Source of the DNA: Streptomyces sp. NBC_01485 | Lineage (GTDB): Bacteria; Actinomycetota; Actinomycetes; Streptomycetales; Streptomycetaceae | Length of the DNA: 64,000 bases | NCBI RefSeq assembly: GCF_036227125.1 | Contig: NZ_CP109435.1 | Coordinates: 6,014,001 to 6,078,000, forward strand | Reading direction: 5' to 3' | In this document: positions 16,591 through 25,171 of the stretch, piece by piece | Layout of the letters: each line of letters opens with the position of its first letter | Numbering within the stretch: position 1 is the stretch's first letter | The notes under the pieces: generated by a model | Seen by the model: the letters and a program-made list of their open reading frames with translations, nothing else | What the model was told of the DNA's origin: nothing | Database searches by the model: none | Translations under genes and position numbers: made by a program

Positions 16591-17408
16591 GTGCACTTCT
16601 CCAGGTTCTCCCGGTTCTCCCGGTTCTCCCGGTTCTCCAGATCCTCCGGGTACTCGATCTCCGCCCAGGTCGGTCCGGCCGAAAGGTCCTCAGGGCTCGT
16701 GCCCTGGCCGTCGTCCGCCTCCTCGCCGCGCTGCTCGGCGAAGGTCGCCTCGCGGAGGAGCGGATCCTTGACCTTGTACCCGCGCCACATGAGCGCGCTC
16801 CGCCCGGGGCTGTCGAGAGAGGCCGCCAGGCCCTCCTGGTGCTCGACCTCGAACGAGGGCGCCAAGGTGGCCTGCACGGTGGGGTCGAGGGCCGCCTGCG
16901 CGCGCATACGGACGTTCGCCGAGGCGCTGCGCCCCGCCGAGACGAGGAGGAGGCCGGGGCCGCCGATCGCCACCTCGGTGATCACCACCCAGCCGGGTCG
17001 CCACTCGCCTTTCTCGTGGAGTTCGAGCACGCCTCGCCGCACGGCCTCCAGGTTCGCGAGACGGTGCACGGTCACGTCCGCGCTGCGCAGGACGAACGCG
17101 CCCTTGCGGGTGAACGTGTAGCTGGCGTCTCCCCGCGCCGACGCGACCACGGCGTCGACGCCCGACCGGGTGAGTCCTCCCGACCTCGTCACCCCGTCGT
17201 GCGACGCGTAGTCCAGGGTGCCCATGTCGCCCGTGGAGTCGGGCTTCGCCGGCACCTTCAGGGTCTTGAGGGTGGTGAACTTGGTCCATCGGTGGTCGGA
17301 GAACGTGCCGATGTCGCCGAGTTCCATGGGCGTTCCGGGAAGCCAGACGGGCAGTCGATCGTACTTTCCACGGATCTCGTGCCAGAAGGCGTTCGGCAGG
17401 CTGGTCAT
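16587..17408 (-). CDS. Unrecognised protein next to CHAT protease, possible substrate/effector
   Basis: A 273-residue protein without signal peptide or clear membrane span. Residues 1-220 look like one beta-rich fold. Notable blocks are LPVWLPGTPMELGDIGTF near 18-36, ASYTFTRKGAFVLRSA near 103-118 and GWVVITEVAIGGPGLLLVSA near 145-164. The last 50 residues are acidic and low complexity and end in ENR repeats encoded by a 9-bp tandem repeat (16604-16638), then CT. It lies 53 bases downstream of the CHAT protease gene and overlaps the S51-like gene by four bases. The place beside a CHAT protease and the disordered tail suggest a cleavable partner, in the way protease and substrate genes pair in gasdermin and Csx29-Csx30 systems. 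I see no gasdermin signature. Confidence 0.6.
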   Translation of the reverse strand: MTSLPNAFWHEIRGKYDRLPVWLPGTPMELGDIGTFSDHRWTKFTTLKTLKVPAKPDSTGDMGTLDYASHDGVTRSGGLTRSGVDAVVASARGDASYTFTRKGAFVLRSADVTVHRLANLEAVRRGVLELHEKGEWRPGWVVITEVAIGGPGLLLVSAGRSASANVRMRAQAALDPTVQATLAPSFEVEHQEGLAASLDSPGRSALMWRGYKVKDPLLREATFAEQRGEEADDGQGTSPEDLSAGPTWAEIEYPEDLENRENRENRENLEKCT

Positions 17409-17461
17409 GATGCGGTCCCCTCGACGGTGGCGGTAGGGCGGTCGGGTTCGGGTGGGAGCGG

Positions 17462-18751
17462 TCAGGTCCTGGTGAGTGTGGTGTCGCCGACGGCGGCCGG
17501 GACGCTCGGCAGCGGAGCGACCTGCAAGGAGGAGACGCCGTGCAGGCAGTAGAGCAGCCCTGTCGGATCGCGCATCGTGTCGAGCAGATGCCACTTGGCC
17601 GCGTGCAGGGCCTCTCCGGCGGTGGCCCCGGTCAGGAGGGCGTGGTAGAAGCGGCGGGAGAAGCCGTCGGCGAGCCGGTCGGGCAGGTTGGCCGCCGTGG
17701 TGATGACGCCGCGGTTCTGGTTCTTGTGGAAGGGCTCGAGGACGGACGCGAGCGACCAGGGATCGTAGACGCTCGTCGCGCAGGCGTTGAGGAAGACGAA
17801 GGGTTTGTCGGCGGTGCGCCGCGCCCGGTCCGTCCAGTGCAGGGCCAGCTTCCCGAGGATCTTCTCGACGGGGATCTCCACCGACTCGCCTTCCTCCGTG
17901 GCCAGATGGAAGGAGAAGTCGCCCGGGTCCCCGCGCCCGTCGCCTGGTCGGGCGACGCAGTGACAGGACATGTGCAGGATCTGGTAGGGGTGTTCGACCG
18001 CGCGGCCGTCCAACCCGAGCCCGGGGTCGGCTATATGACGGGCCATCGTCTCAGGCCCCGGCAGCGGGTCGCCGTCCGCGGGCGACGGGCCTTCCAGCCG
18101 GATGACGGGTCTGCTGCGGAAGAAACCGAGCTCACCCTGGGCTCCCGGGTACTTGGCGTCCCACAGGAAGCGGATCGGCAACCGACCGTTCTCCGTCGTC
18201 AGACAGGGGCTTTGCGCGGTGGTCGCGCTGACCAGGCCGCGTTCCACGACGGCTCCGAAGCCGGGGAACGCCAGGGCGGCTTCGCGCAGACTGTTCAGGT
18301 CGGGTGTGGAACCGTCCCAGTTCAAGTCGAACAGCGGCAGCACCTCCCAGGGCAGGAACTGGGCCGCCCCGGGCTCGATGTACAGGAGGGGGATTCTTCC
18401 GTTCTCCAGGCGGAGGGACGGGCACCAGCGCCTCATCCCGTCGTGGAGTTCCGGGAGGGATTCGGTCGGCCAGACCAAGGCCCGGGTGAGCAGGGTCCGG
18501 CCCGCGTCGGCGAGTTCGAGCAGGGCCGCCCCGGCCCGCTGCGCGGACAGCGCGCCGTCGCTCCGCCAGACGGTCTTGGCCCGCTCGAGAGCACTGTTGA
18601 AACGGGCGTGGTTGCTCCGCAGCACTTGCGGCTCATGGATGGGCAGGTGCAGCGGCTTCGGATCACCGGCACCCTTGAGCTCCAGCCGGTACCCTTCCGC
18701 GCCGCTGACCGCCCGCACCGTGATGTTGGGCGACGCCGACTGCTGTCTCAT
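17462..18751 (-). CDS. CHAT-domain (caspase-like) protease
   Basis: A 429-residue protein. The C-terminal half (about 195-415) is a CHAT domain, the caspase/separase-like clan CD fold. The catalytic dyad is His264 in HMSCHC and Cys324 in FLNACATS, 60 residues apart, each at the end of a hydrophobic strand as expected. The first 190 residues contain a second conserved region, including LLYIEPGAAQFLPWEVLPLF, that is often found before CHAT in Streptomyces proteins. There is no signal peptide. The start ATG at 18751 lies 13 bases after the stop of the membrane-protein gene, suggesting one transcript. CHAT proteases act in bacterial conflict and programmed-death systems by cleaving a partner protein. 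Confidence 0.85.
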   Translation of the reverse strand: MRQQSASPNITVRAVSGAEGYRLELKGAGDPKPLHLPIHEPQVLRSNHARFNSALERAKTVWRSDGALSAQRAGAALLELADAGRTLLTRALVWPTESLPELHDGMRRWCPSLRLENGRIPLLYIEPGAAQFLPWEVLPLFDLNWDGSTPDLNSLREAALAFPGFGAVVERGLVSATTAQSPCLTTENGRLPIRFLWDAKYPGAQGELGFFRSRPVIRLEGPSPADGDPLPGPETMARHIADPGLGLDGRAVEHPYQILHMSCHCVARPGDGRGDPGDFSFHLATEEGESVEIPVEKILGKLALHWTDRARRTADKPFVFLNACATSVYDPWSLASVLEPFHKNQNRGVITTAANLPDRLADGFSRRFYHALLTGATAGEALHAAKWHLLDTMRDPTGLLYCLHGVSSLQVAPLPSVPAAVGDTTLTRT

Positions 18752-18764
18752 GTGCCGCGCCCGA

Positions 18765-20741
18765 TCAGCGCGGCTCGGGTGCCGTCGTCGGCACGTCGTC
18801 GACCACGACGGCCATGGGCAGCGCCTGGACCAGCCTGCCGGAGGAGTAGATCGCCACCCGTATGTCGTACATCCCCGGTTCCATGGCGGAGACGACCGGC
18901 GCGAACTGGAAGTGAGCCTCGTCGACGGGGACACGGGCGGAGAAACTCTCGGGGTGTACGCGCATGAAGGGGGCGTCGACGGTGATGTCCAGGTCCACTT
19001 CGGGGGCCGACCGGCCCGCGACGACGACCAGTTCCTCCGCCGTGCCCTCCAGGCCGGCGAGCAACTGCTGTGGCTGCTGGCGATATCCGACGCCCAGACC
19101 GACCGCGACGACGACGAGTCCGGGCTCGCCGGGACGGAGGTGCCACTCGGGTTCGCCGTTCACGCGCTGGACGTCCTCCGTCACGTCCATGGTGACCGCT
19201 ACTCCGCCCCGGAAGGCCGTGGGGGGAGCCGGGGACAGGGCTTCCCGGATGCTCTCGCCGACCTGGACGACCGGACCCTGCTGGGGCGGGCGATGGTCGT
19301 AGCCGAGTGTCGGTGGCTGGACCGCCGCGGGCGGCGCCGGTGCCGGCTGGTTCTTGGACCTGTGGCGGCGGATCTCGGACAACGTGGCGATCGCGAGGGT
19401 CCCCGCGGCGCCGACTCCGGCGAGGGCGACGCTGCCCACCAGGGGGGTGGCGGCCGCGGCGGCCAGACCCGCGGCGGCCGTCGCCAGAACGCCTGCTTTG
19501 CGTGCCACGTTCACCAGGCTGTTCCTCGGCGCGCGGGAATGGACGGCTTCCGGAGTCCCGCCATGGCCTGCGGGACGCGACGCGGTGTCGTCATGGTCCG
19601 GACCGCCGTGGCCGGTCCAGGTCCCGGACCCGTACTCGGACCCGGTGAGCGTGGGCGGCTCCCAGACGGTGGGTTCGGGCTTCGCCGCCCTTCCTTCCAC
19701 GCCGCTGCCCGAACGAGCTTCGGGGCGAGGCTCTGTACGGGTTTCCGCGCGCGAGTGCGTACGCGTCCGGTGGAGCCCGTCACGGCTCTCCGGGCTCTCC
19801 GTGCTTTCCGCGCGGGGCTCGGTCACCCAGGGATACGCGACCGAGCCCGGGCGGAACAACGCGCTGTGCCGCCACTGGGCGGAGAGGGCCGCGTTGGTGA
19901 CCCGTTCCTGTTCCTGGTCGGCGGGCGCGGGCAGGTGCAGCGCCTCGTAGAGGTCGAAGCGTTGCAGGTCGAAGGCGACCCGCAGGGAGTTTCCGTAGGC
20001 CACCGCGGCGCGCACCGTATGTGCGTAGGCCACCGTCGCGGTGACCAGGGGGGCCAGCCACAACGCCATCGCGCCCAGACTCCATTCGGGCACCGCGACG
20101 AGCGAGGCGACGGTGGCCGTCACACCGAGGACGAAGAAGGAGACGTGCATGTCCAGCAAGCCGCTCCTGAAGTCCGTGTCCCTCCGTATCCGCTTCCGCA
20201 GCACCTGGTACAGGCGGGGCCAGGCAAGCCGTGCGTCAAGGCCGTAGGCGTCCTCGATCTGTTCGTGAGCTGCGGCGAGGGCGTTGCCGAGTGCCGTGGG
20301 CCTGAGGAGTCCGTCATTCATCGGATAGCGCTCACTCAACCACGAGGAGGTCCTGCGCACTTCGACCAGTGCTTCGGGGTCCCGGGCGCCGCCGTCGTCC
20401 TCGATGCGCCACATCAGACGGCTCCTCGCGACCTCCCTGTTCCAGCGTTGCCTGGCTCGGAGCCGATGGGCGATCGCCCCCCACCACCGGTCGCCGGCCA
20501 GCGCGCGCGTGAAAGCGGGTGCGCAATGCCCCACAAACAACGTGAGCAGCATGATCAGCGCGGCCAGGCCGGCCTGCTGAAAACCGCTCAGATCCGAAAG
20601 GCACTCCTCCAGTTCGCCCACCGAAACCCTGTGCCGCGTCGCCAGACAGAGCGACAGCGCCGCTATGTAGGTGACGGCGAGCAGCGCAGGCAAGTGGGCG
20701 GGCGTGAGCAAACGCCCGGCATGAGGAGCACGCATCCCCAC
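18765..20741 (-). CDS. Membrane protein with cytoplasmic linker and C-terminal beta-rich domain, candidate sensor for CHAT
   Basis: A 658-residue protein and the first gene of the CHAT operon. Two membrane segments near 18-37 and 55-74 and two more near 200-217 and 222-241 flank a soluble helical region with the block GNALAAAHEQIEDAYGLDA. A long Arg/Glu/Ser/Thr-rich disordered stretch (about 290-420) leads to an Ala/Gly-rich hydrophobic segment (about 428-462). Residues about 515-645 form a beta-rich, Ig-like domain ending DIRVAIYSSGRLVQALP. Similar C-terminal domains occur in CHAT-associated conflict proteins and may contact the protease. The start is the GTG at 20741; the ATG two codons later is equally possible. 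I infer a membrane sensor role. Confidence 0.65.
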   Translation of the reverse strand: MGMRAPHAGRLLTPAHLPALLAVTYIAALSLCLATRHRVSVGELEECLSDLSGFQQAGLAALIMLLTLFVGHCAPAFTRALAGDRWWGAIAHRLRARQRWNREVARSRLMWRIEDDGGARDPEALVEVRRTSSWLSERYPMNDGLLRPTALGNALAAAHEQIEDAYGLDARLAWPRLYQVLRKRIRRDTDFRSGLLDMHVSFFVLGVTATVASLVAVPEWSLGAMALWLAPLVTATVAYAHTVRAAVAYGNSLRVAFDLQRFDLYEALHLPAPADQEQERVTNAALSAQWRHSALFRPGSVAYPWVTEPRAESTESPESRDGLHRTRTHSRAETRTEPRPEARSGSGVEGRAAKPEPTVWEPPTLTGSEYGSGTWTGHGGPDHDDTASRPAGHGGTPEAVHSRAPRNSLVNVARKAGVLATAAAGLAAAAATPLVGSVALAGVGAAGTLAIATLSEIRRHRSKNQPAPAPPAAVQPPTLGYDHRPPQQGPVVQVGESIREALSPAPPTAFRGGVAVTMDVTEDVQRVNGEPEWHLRPGEPGLVVVAVGLGVGYRQQPQQLLAGLEGTAEELVVVAGRSAPEVDLDITVDAPFMRVHPESFSARVPVDEAHFQFAPVVSAMEPGMYDIRVAIYSSGRLVQALPMAVVVDDVPTTAPEPR

Positions 20742-20805
20742 ATCATGCCGCCGAACGGGGCATCGGGGGAGAACTTCATCCGACGCCTCCGCCCACCCGC
20801 GCGGA

Positions 20806-21912
20806 TCATCCCCGCAGCCCCTTGAGCCCGTCGTACGCGGACATGACGATCTCCACCCCCCGGGTGTCGTCGCCGGGTTCGCGCATCTGGTTCGTCACGT
20901 AGGCCACCGTCATCCGCGCCTCGGGGTCGATCACGACGAGCGAGCCGCCCCAGCCGCCCCACCCGTAGGTGGTGCCGAAGCGCCCGTAGCCGAGGCCCCA
21001 GCTGACCGGCATGCCCAGGACGCGGTCCTCGCCGCTGAACTGCTCCTCCCACGCACGGTCGCGGCCCGCCCGCGACAGCAGCCGCACCCCGCGCACCGCA
21101 CCCCCGCAGGCCATCACCGACTGGACGAGGGCCACCGAGCGCGCGTTGCCGAATCCGCTCGCCGCGGGGATCTGCGCCCGGCGCCAGGCCACGCTGTTGC
21201 CGTCACGGAGCCGGATCGCGGTCGCGACGGTCGGGGCCGCGTTGCCGCTGGGCGCGCCCGCGATGTAGTCCTCGTCCCGGGACGGCGGCGGGAGCGCCCG
21301 CGCCACCCGGTGGTCGTGCTCGGCCGGCAGTCCCATACGGAAGTCCGCGCCGAGCGGGCCCGCGATCTCGGCCGCGAAGAACTCGCCCGGGGCCAGGCCC
21401 GTGATCCGGCGTACCACCTCGCCCACCAGGAATCCCTGGGTGAGCGAGTGGTATCCGACCGCGGTGCCCGGCTCCCACTGCGGCGCGAGCGCGGCGAGGC
21501 GTGCCGTGGCGGCCGGCCAGTCGTAGATGTCCGCCACCGGCCCGTCCCAGTCGGGCAGGCCCGCGGTGTGCGCGAGGACGTGCCGTACCAGCACGCCTTC
21601 CTTGCCCGCCGCCGCGAACTCAGGCCAGTACCGGGCGACCGGTGCGTCCAGGTCGAGCTCGCCGCGGTCGGCCAGGACCAGCGCGCACAGGGCCGTCATC
21701 GTCTTGGTGACGGAATAGACGTTGACGATCGTGTCCCGCTGCCACGGCACCGTGTGCGCCGCGTCGGCGAACCCGCCCCAGACGTCCACCACCGGCTCAC
21801 CGTCCACGAAGACGGCCACCGAGCCGCCCGCGTCCCCGCCGTCCAGCAGCGCGGCCAGCGCCGTGGGCACCGCGGTGAACAGATCGTCGTACGAGCCCTG
21901 AATATCCGCCAT
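20806..21912 (-). CDS. Serine hydrolase of the class C beta-lactamase/esterase family
   Basis: A 368-residue cytoplasmic protein (no signal peptide), similar to EstB-type esterases and LACTB-like hydrolases. The nucleophile motif SVTK near residue 67 is present. The Tyr motif is YHS in VGYHSLTQGFLVGEVV near residue 152, in place of the usual YSN. The third motif region GWGGWGG lies near residue 326. It probably hydrolyses small esters or amides, and beta-lactam resistance is not implied. It sits 64 bases upstream of the CHAT operon on the same strand but looks like a separate gene. Confidence 0.88.
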   Translation of the reverse strand: MADIQGSYDDLFTAVPTALAALLDGGDAGGSVAVFVDGEPVVDVWGGFADAAHTVPWQRDTIVNVYSVTKTMTALCALVLADRGELDLDAPVARYWPEFAAAGKEGVLVRHVLAHTAGLPDWDGPVADIYDWPAATARLAALAPQWEPGTAVGYHSLTQGFLVGEVVRRITGLAPGEFFAAEIAGPLGADFRMGLPAEHDHRVARALPPPSRDEDYIAGAPSGNAAPTVATAIRLRDGNSVAWRRAQIPAASGFGNARSVALVQSVMACGGAVRGVRLLSRAGRDRAWEEQFSGEDRVLGMPVSWGLGYGRFGTTYGWGGWGGSLVVIDPEARMTVAYVTNQMREPGDDTRGVEIVMSAYDGLKGLRG

Positions 21913-21972
21913 GCTCGCTATCTAGCCCCCACTGAGCCACGGACGGCAACCGAATTCCCGCCCGAGTGGCCG

Positions 21973-22662
21973 CTACCGTCCGGGGCCGCCCGGCAAGGTC
22001 TCCGCCGGCGGGGTGGCCTGCCCGCCCATGTCGAGACGGAACGGCGGGTACTCGTCGGTCATCAGCGCGGCATAGGCGGCGACCCGTGCGGTCCAGCGGA
22101 CGAGGCCGAGCAGGAAGTCGAAAAGCTGCATCGGGTAACGGCCGGTGAACGCCAAGATGATCACGGCGACCAGGGAGAGGAAGGGAATCAGCCCGCCGTG
22201 GTACCAGCCGTCCGCTCCGCCAGAGCCCCATCCCCAGTCACCGACGAACATCCCGACGACGATGTACTGCGGAATGACCAGCAGCCACCACTTCACCAGG
22301 ACCAGACCGCGCGAGAGGCGCTCGGGATAGGCGACGTCGAACCGCGCCGGGTAGTCGGGCACGTCCGCGAGGGTGAACGGCGGATACCGGTCGGTGCCGA
22401 GCGCGGCGTGGGCGTAGTAACTGACCCGCCAGTTCCAGCGCAGCACGCCGACATTGAAGTCGAAGAGGGGCCGTGGATATCGGGCGGTGAACAGGATCGC
22501 GAAGAACGCGATGACCGTCACCACGGAGAACGCGATCCACAGGAAGAACAGCACGATGTAGTGCGGGATGGCGAGAAGCCACTTCACCAGCCATAGCCAT
22601 CTGGACAACCGAGGATCGAGAGACGCCTCGATATGCACGGGCGAGGACGGTTTCCTGATCAT
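21973..22662 (-). CDS. DUF4389 membrane protein with duplicated module
   Basis: A 229-residue integral membrane protein. Two copies of one module are visible: RLSRWLWLVKWLLAIPHYIV near residues 18-37 and RLSRGLVLVKWWLLVIPQYIV near 112-132. Each is followed by hydrophobic spans and a conserved aromatic turn (RYPRPLFDFNVGVLRWNWR, and RYPMQLFDFLLGLVRWTAR). This is the DUF4389 pattern, function unknown. The ATG at 22662 has no strong ribosome site, and the frame is open for 28 more codons into the upstream palindrome. Confidence 0.82.
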   Translation of the reverse strand: MIRKPSSPVHIEASLDPRLSRWLWLVKWLLAIPHYIVLFFLWIAFSVVTVIAFFAILFTARYPRPLFDFNVGVLRWNWRVSYYAHAALGTDRYPPFTLADVPDYPARFDVAYPERLSRGLVLVKWWLLVIPQYIVVGMFVGDWGWGSGGADGWYHGGLIPFLSLVAVIILAFTGRYPMQLFDFLLGLVRWTARVAAYAALMTDEYPPFRLDMGGQATPPAETLPGGPGR

Positions 22663-22724
22663 GAATTCAGGCTCGCACGCAAAGCGAGAGCCCGCGACCG
22701 GGGCCGTTTCACCGACCGGTACGA

Positions 22725-22778
22725 CGTACCAGGTAATCCCGCACACGCGCGTGCGGGATTGCAGGATTACCTGGTACG
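22725..22778. repeat. Nested palindrome between msrA and the DUF4389 gene
   Basis: Outer arms of 15 bp (22725-22739 with 22764-22778) are exact complements. Inside, AATCCCGCAC pairs with GTGCGGGATT around ACGCGC and shares bases with the outer left arm, so two mutually exclusive folds can be drawn. It lies 44 bases past the msrA stop on the minus strand and is probably its terminator. Confidence 0.8.
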
Positions 22779-22821
22779 CGCAGGGCGCCGCAATGCCGTC
22801 GTCGCCTCCTGTGAGAGAGGC

Positions 22822-23490
22822 TCAGCCATCCGCCTTCGCCACGCCGATCGGGCAGGAAACGCCGGTTCCGCCGATACCGCAGTAACCCGCCGGGTTCTTG
22901 TCGAGGTACTGCTGGTGGTACCCCTCGGCTGCGTAGAAGGCGCGCTCTTCCGCCGGGACGATTTCCGTGGTGATCGTGTCGTGGCCCGAGGCCGTCAGGA
23001 CCTGCTGGTAGGCGTCGCGTGAGGTCTCGGCCGTCGTCGCCTGGGACGGGGAGTGGGTGTAGATCGCGGAGCGGTACTGGGTGCCCACGTCGTTGCCCTG
23101 GCGGAAGCCCTGGGTGGGGTTGTGCGACTCCCAGAACGTCTTCAGGAGCCGCTCGTAGGAGATCACCGCCGGGTCGAAGACCACGCGGACGACCTCCGTG
23201 TGGCCGGTGTGGCCCGAGCAGACCTCCTCGTAGGTGGGGTGCTCGGTGTGGCCGCCCTGGTAGCCGACCAGGGTCGTCCACACGCCTGCCGGGAGCTCCC
23301 AGAACTTGCGCTCCGCGCCCCAGAAGCAGCCCATGCCGAAGTCGGCGACCTCCAGGCCCTCGGGGTAGGGGCCGAGCAGCGGGTTGCCGAGAACCGTGTG
23401 GCGGTCGGGGACGGAGAACGCCGGCTCCGGGCGGCCCCGCAGAGCCTGGTCGGGCGTCGGGAGCTGGGGCGTACGGCTGTTCAGGAACAT
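22822..23490 (-). CDS. msrA: Peptide methionine sulfoxide reductase A
   Basis: A 222-residue enzyme that reduces methionine-S-sulfoxide in proteins and free methionine. The catalytic cysteine is in GMGCFWGAER near residue 53, the family hallmark GCFWG. The substrate block GYQGGHTEHPTYEEVCSGHTGHTE follows, with an additional cysteine that can resolve the sulfenic acid, and a C-terminal cysteine lies in SCPIGVAK. The length is normal. The ATG at 23490 has GGAG five bases upstream. Longer frames reading MGPTRM repeats upstream are encoded by a tandem repeat and rejected. Confidence 0.96.
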   Translation of the reverse strand: MFLNSRTPQLPTPDQALRGRPEPAFSVPDRHTVLGNPLLGPYPEGLEVADFGMGCFWGAERKFWELPAGVWTTLVGYQGGHTEHPTYEEVCSGHTGHTEVVRVVFDPAVISYERLLKTFWESHNPTQGFRQGNDVGTQYRSAIYTHSPSQATTAETSRDAYQQVLTASGHDTITTEIVPAEERAFYAAEGYHQQYLDKNPAGYCGIGGTGVSCPIGVAKADG

Positions 23491-23563
23491 GCGGTCTCCA
23501 AGGTCTGGGTGTCCGTGCATGTCAACGTGCACGGGGCCCGTCGAATTCCGGCCCCGTCCGGCC

Positions 23564-23683
23564 GGCCTCATCCGCGTCGGCCCTATCCGCGTCGGCCTCA
23601 TCCGCGTCGGCCCTATCCGCGTCGGCCCCATCTGCGTCGGTCCCATCCGAGCCAGCCCGGTCGGCGGCAGCCCGGTCCGCGTT
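23564..23683. repeat. 15-bp tandem repeat, about eight units
   Basis: Eight consecutive 15-mers of the type GGCCYYATCCGCGTC, the first five nearly identical and the last three decayed. They fill the gap upstream of msrA, which starts 74 bases away. The unit keeps a frame of three on both strands, which gives a spurious coding look. Confidence 0.9.
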
Positions 23684-23766
23684 GGCCCGCTCCGTTTCCC
23701 CGGCCCCCCGAAGGCCCCCGCGCCGAGGAGACCCAGGCCCCCGCTCGCCCCCCGGAACGCCCCGCC

Positions 23767-24885
23767 TCAGTGCGGCAGCGTCGCCGGGCTGCCGCCGTTG
23801 GCCTCGTAGCCCGCGACCGCCATGGCGCGGAAGACCGCGAACTCACCGGCCGGGTCCGCGGAGAGGGTCCACGGGAGGGCGCCGACGTGGCCGTCCACGT
23901 GTATGAGCTGGCTCATCGCCTCCGACCAGCGCTCGGCGCGCACCAGGAAGAAGACCAGCAGGTGACGGACGTGCGCCAGCATCGGGTCGTCGGGCCGGGC
24001 CGCGTGCACCGCGAACAGGGCGCCGTGCATCGCCTTCGCCACGACCTCGCTCTGGTAGAAGCCCCTGACCAGGTTCACCTCGGGAAGGTGCTCGAAGACC
24101 GCGAACAGAGGCATGGCCGCGAGGAGAGAACCCTTGGGGGCTCGCGCCGCCGCCGCCTCCGCGAACGAGTACGCCAGCTCCCGCGACCCGTGCCACTTCT
24201 CGCACCAGTAGTGCAGCGCCGCCAGATGCGCCCCCATGTGCGCCGGGGCGCGGTCCAGGATCTTCAGCCAGAGCTGCTCGAACTCGGTCTGCGAGTACTC
24301 CAGACCACGCGCCACCGACAGCTCGACGACGTACGGGACCGGGTCGCCGGGGGACAGCAGCGCCGCCTGGTCGCAGGCGTCCTTCGCCTCCTCCATGATG
24401 ATCCGGAAGTCGTCCGTGCCCCGCGTCGACGTCCGCCACGCCTGCTGCACCAGGAACTCGGCGTGCACCGCCGCACCGCCCGCATCCTTCGGCGCCTCCG
24501 TCCGCCACACCCGCAGCCACTGCCCGCCCGGCGTCTCGCTGACACCGCCCGGCCGTTGCTGCAACTCCAGCGCCGCCGCGCCCGCGAAGGCCTGCACGCG
24601 CTGCCAGCGCAGCTCGCCCCCGGTCTCCGTGCCGGCCAGCAACTGCTGCGCCGCCCGGTAGTCCTGCGTGTGCTGCACCACGTCCAGGACGTCCAGCAGG
24701 TCGTGGTCGGCGCCGGGCATCCGGATGTCCAGCTCCTCCGTGCGCGCGAAGCCGTACGTCGCCGGGTCCGCGGCGTCCGGGTGGTCCGCCGGAACCAGCC
24801 CGACCAGCCCACGCCTGCGCCGCACCAACGACAGCACCACGAAGCCGATCATGATCAGCGCCATCAGGACCCAGAGAATCTCCAT
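23767..24885 (-). CDS. Membrane-anchored TPR-like protein (DUF4034-like)
   Basis: A 373-residue protein with one N-terminal membrane segment (about 2-20, MEILWVLMALIMIGFVVLSL) followed by basic RRRR, so the rest is cytoplasmic. The body is helical and looks like degenerate TPR repeats. A well conserved block, LAALHYWCEKWHGSRELAYSF then AAARAPKGSLLAAMPL, resembles the DUF4034 family. No catalytic motif is seen. The function is unknown. The ATG at 24885 starts the membrane segment; the upstream frame consists of translated tandem repeats. It is divergent to metB with a 286-base repeat-rich gap. Confidence 0.72.
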   Translation of the reverse strand: MEILWVLMALIMIGFVVLSLVRRRRGLVGLVPADHPDAADPATYGFARTEELDIRMPGADHDLLDVLDVVQHTQDYRAAQQLLAGTETGGELRWQRVQAFAGAAALELQQRPGGVSETPGGQWLRVWRTEAPKDAGGAAVHAEFLVQQAWRTSTRGTDDFRIIMEEAKDACDQAALLSPGDPVPYVVELSVARGLEYSQTEFEQLWLKILDRAPAHMGAHLAALHYWCEKWHGSRELAYSFAEAAAARAPKGSLLAAMPLFAVFEHLPEVNLVRGFYQSEVVAKAMHGALFAVHAARPDDPMLAHVRHLLVFFLVRAERWSEAMSQLIHVDGHVGALPWTLSADPAGEFAVFRAMAVAGYEANGGSPATLPH

Positions 24886-25035
24886 GCCACAAGCGAACCA
24901 GACCGCGCCGACAATTGGCCAACCCGCCCCCGAACCTGTGGATAACTCTCCGTCCGGGCCGATGGCCGCACGGCCGGCCCCGCGGCATCCCTGCGGCCAT
25001 CCCGCGACCGGCTCCGCAGTCGGTCCCGCAGTCGG

Positions 25036-25105
25036 GTCCGGCGGTCGGTCTCGTGGTCGGGTCCGGCGGTCGGTCTCGTGGTCGTTCCCGCGGTCGGTCT
25101 CGTGG
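25036..25105. repeat. 25-bp tandem repeat upstream of metB
   Basis: Units at 25036-25060 and 25061-25085 are nearly identical, and a third copy to 25105 is partial and diverged. The repeat ends 66 bases before the metB start, inside the divergent promoter gap (24886-25171). The remainder of that gap shows no gene. Confidence 0.85.
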
Positions 25106-25171
25106 CCCGGCAGGCGGCCTGTCAGACACCCGGACCGCACCGGGTCCGTGAGCGGACTACGCTCGGTGCCC

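Noticed and set aside
16587..17408. Gasdermin identity for the CHAT neighbour
   Set aside because: Size and context fit, but no N-terminal palmitoylation Cys or gasdermin-type start pattern is visible.
23490..23646. N-terminal extension of msrA
   Set aside because: It translates the 15-bp tandem repeat as MGPTRM units. The ATG at 23490 has a good ribosome site and gives the normal length.
25036..25105. CRISPR-like array
   Set aside because: Units are directly adjacent with no unique spacers, so this is a plain tandem repeat.
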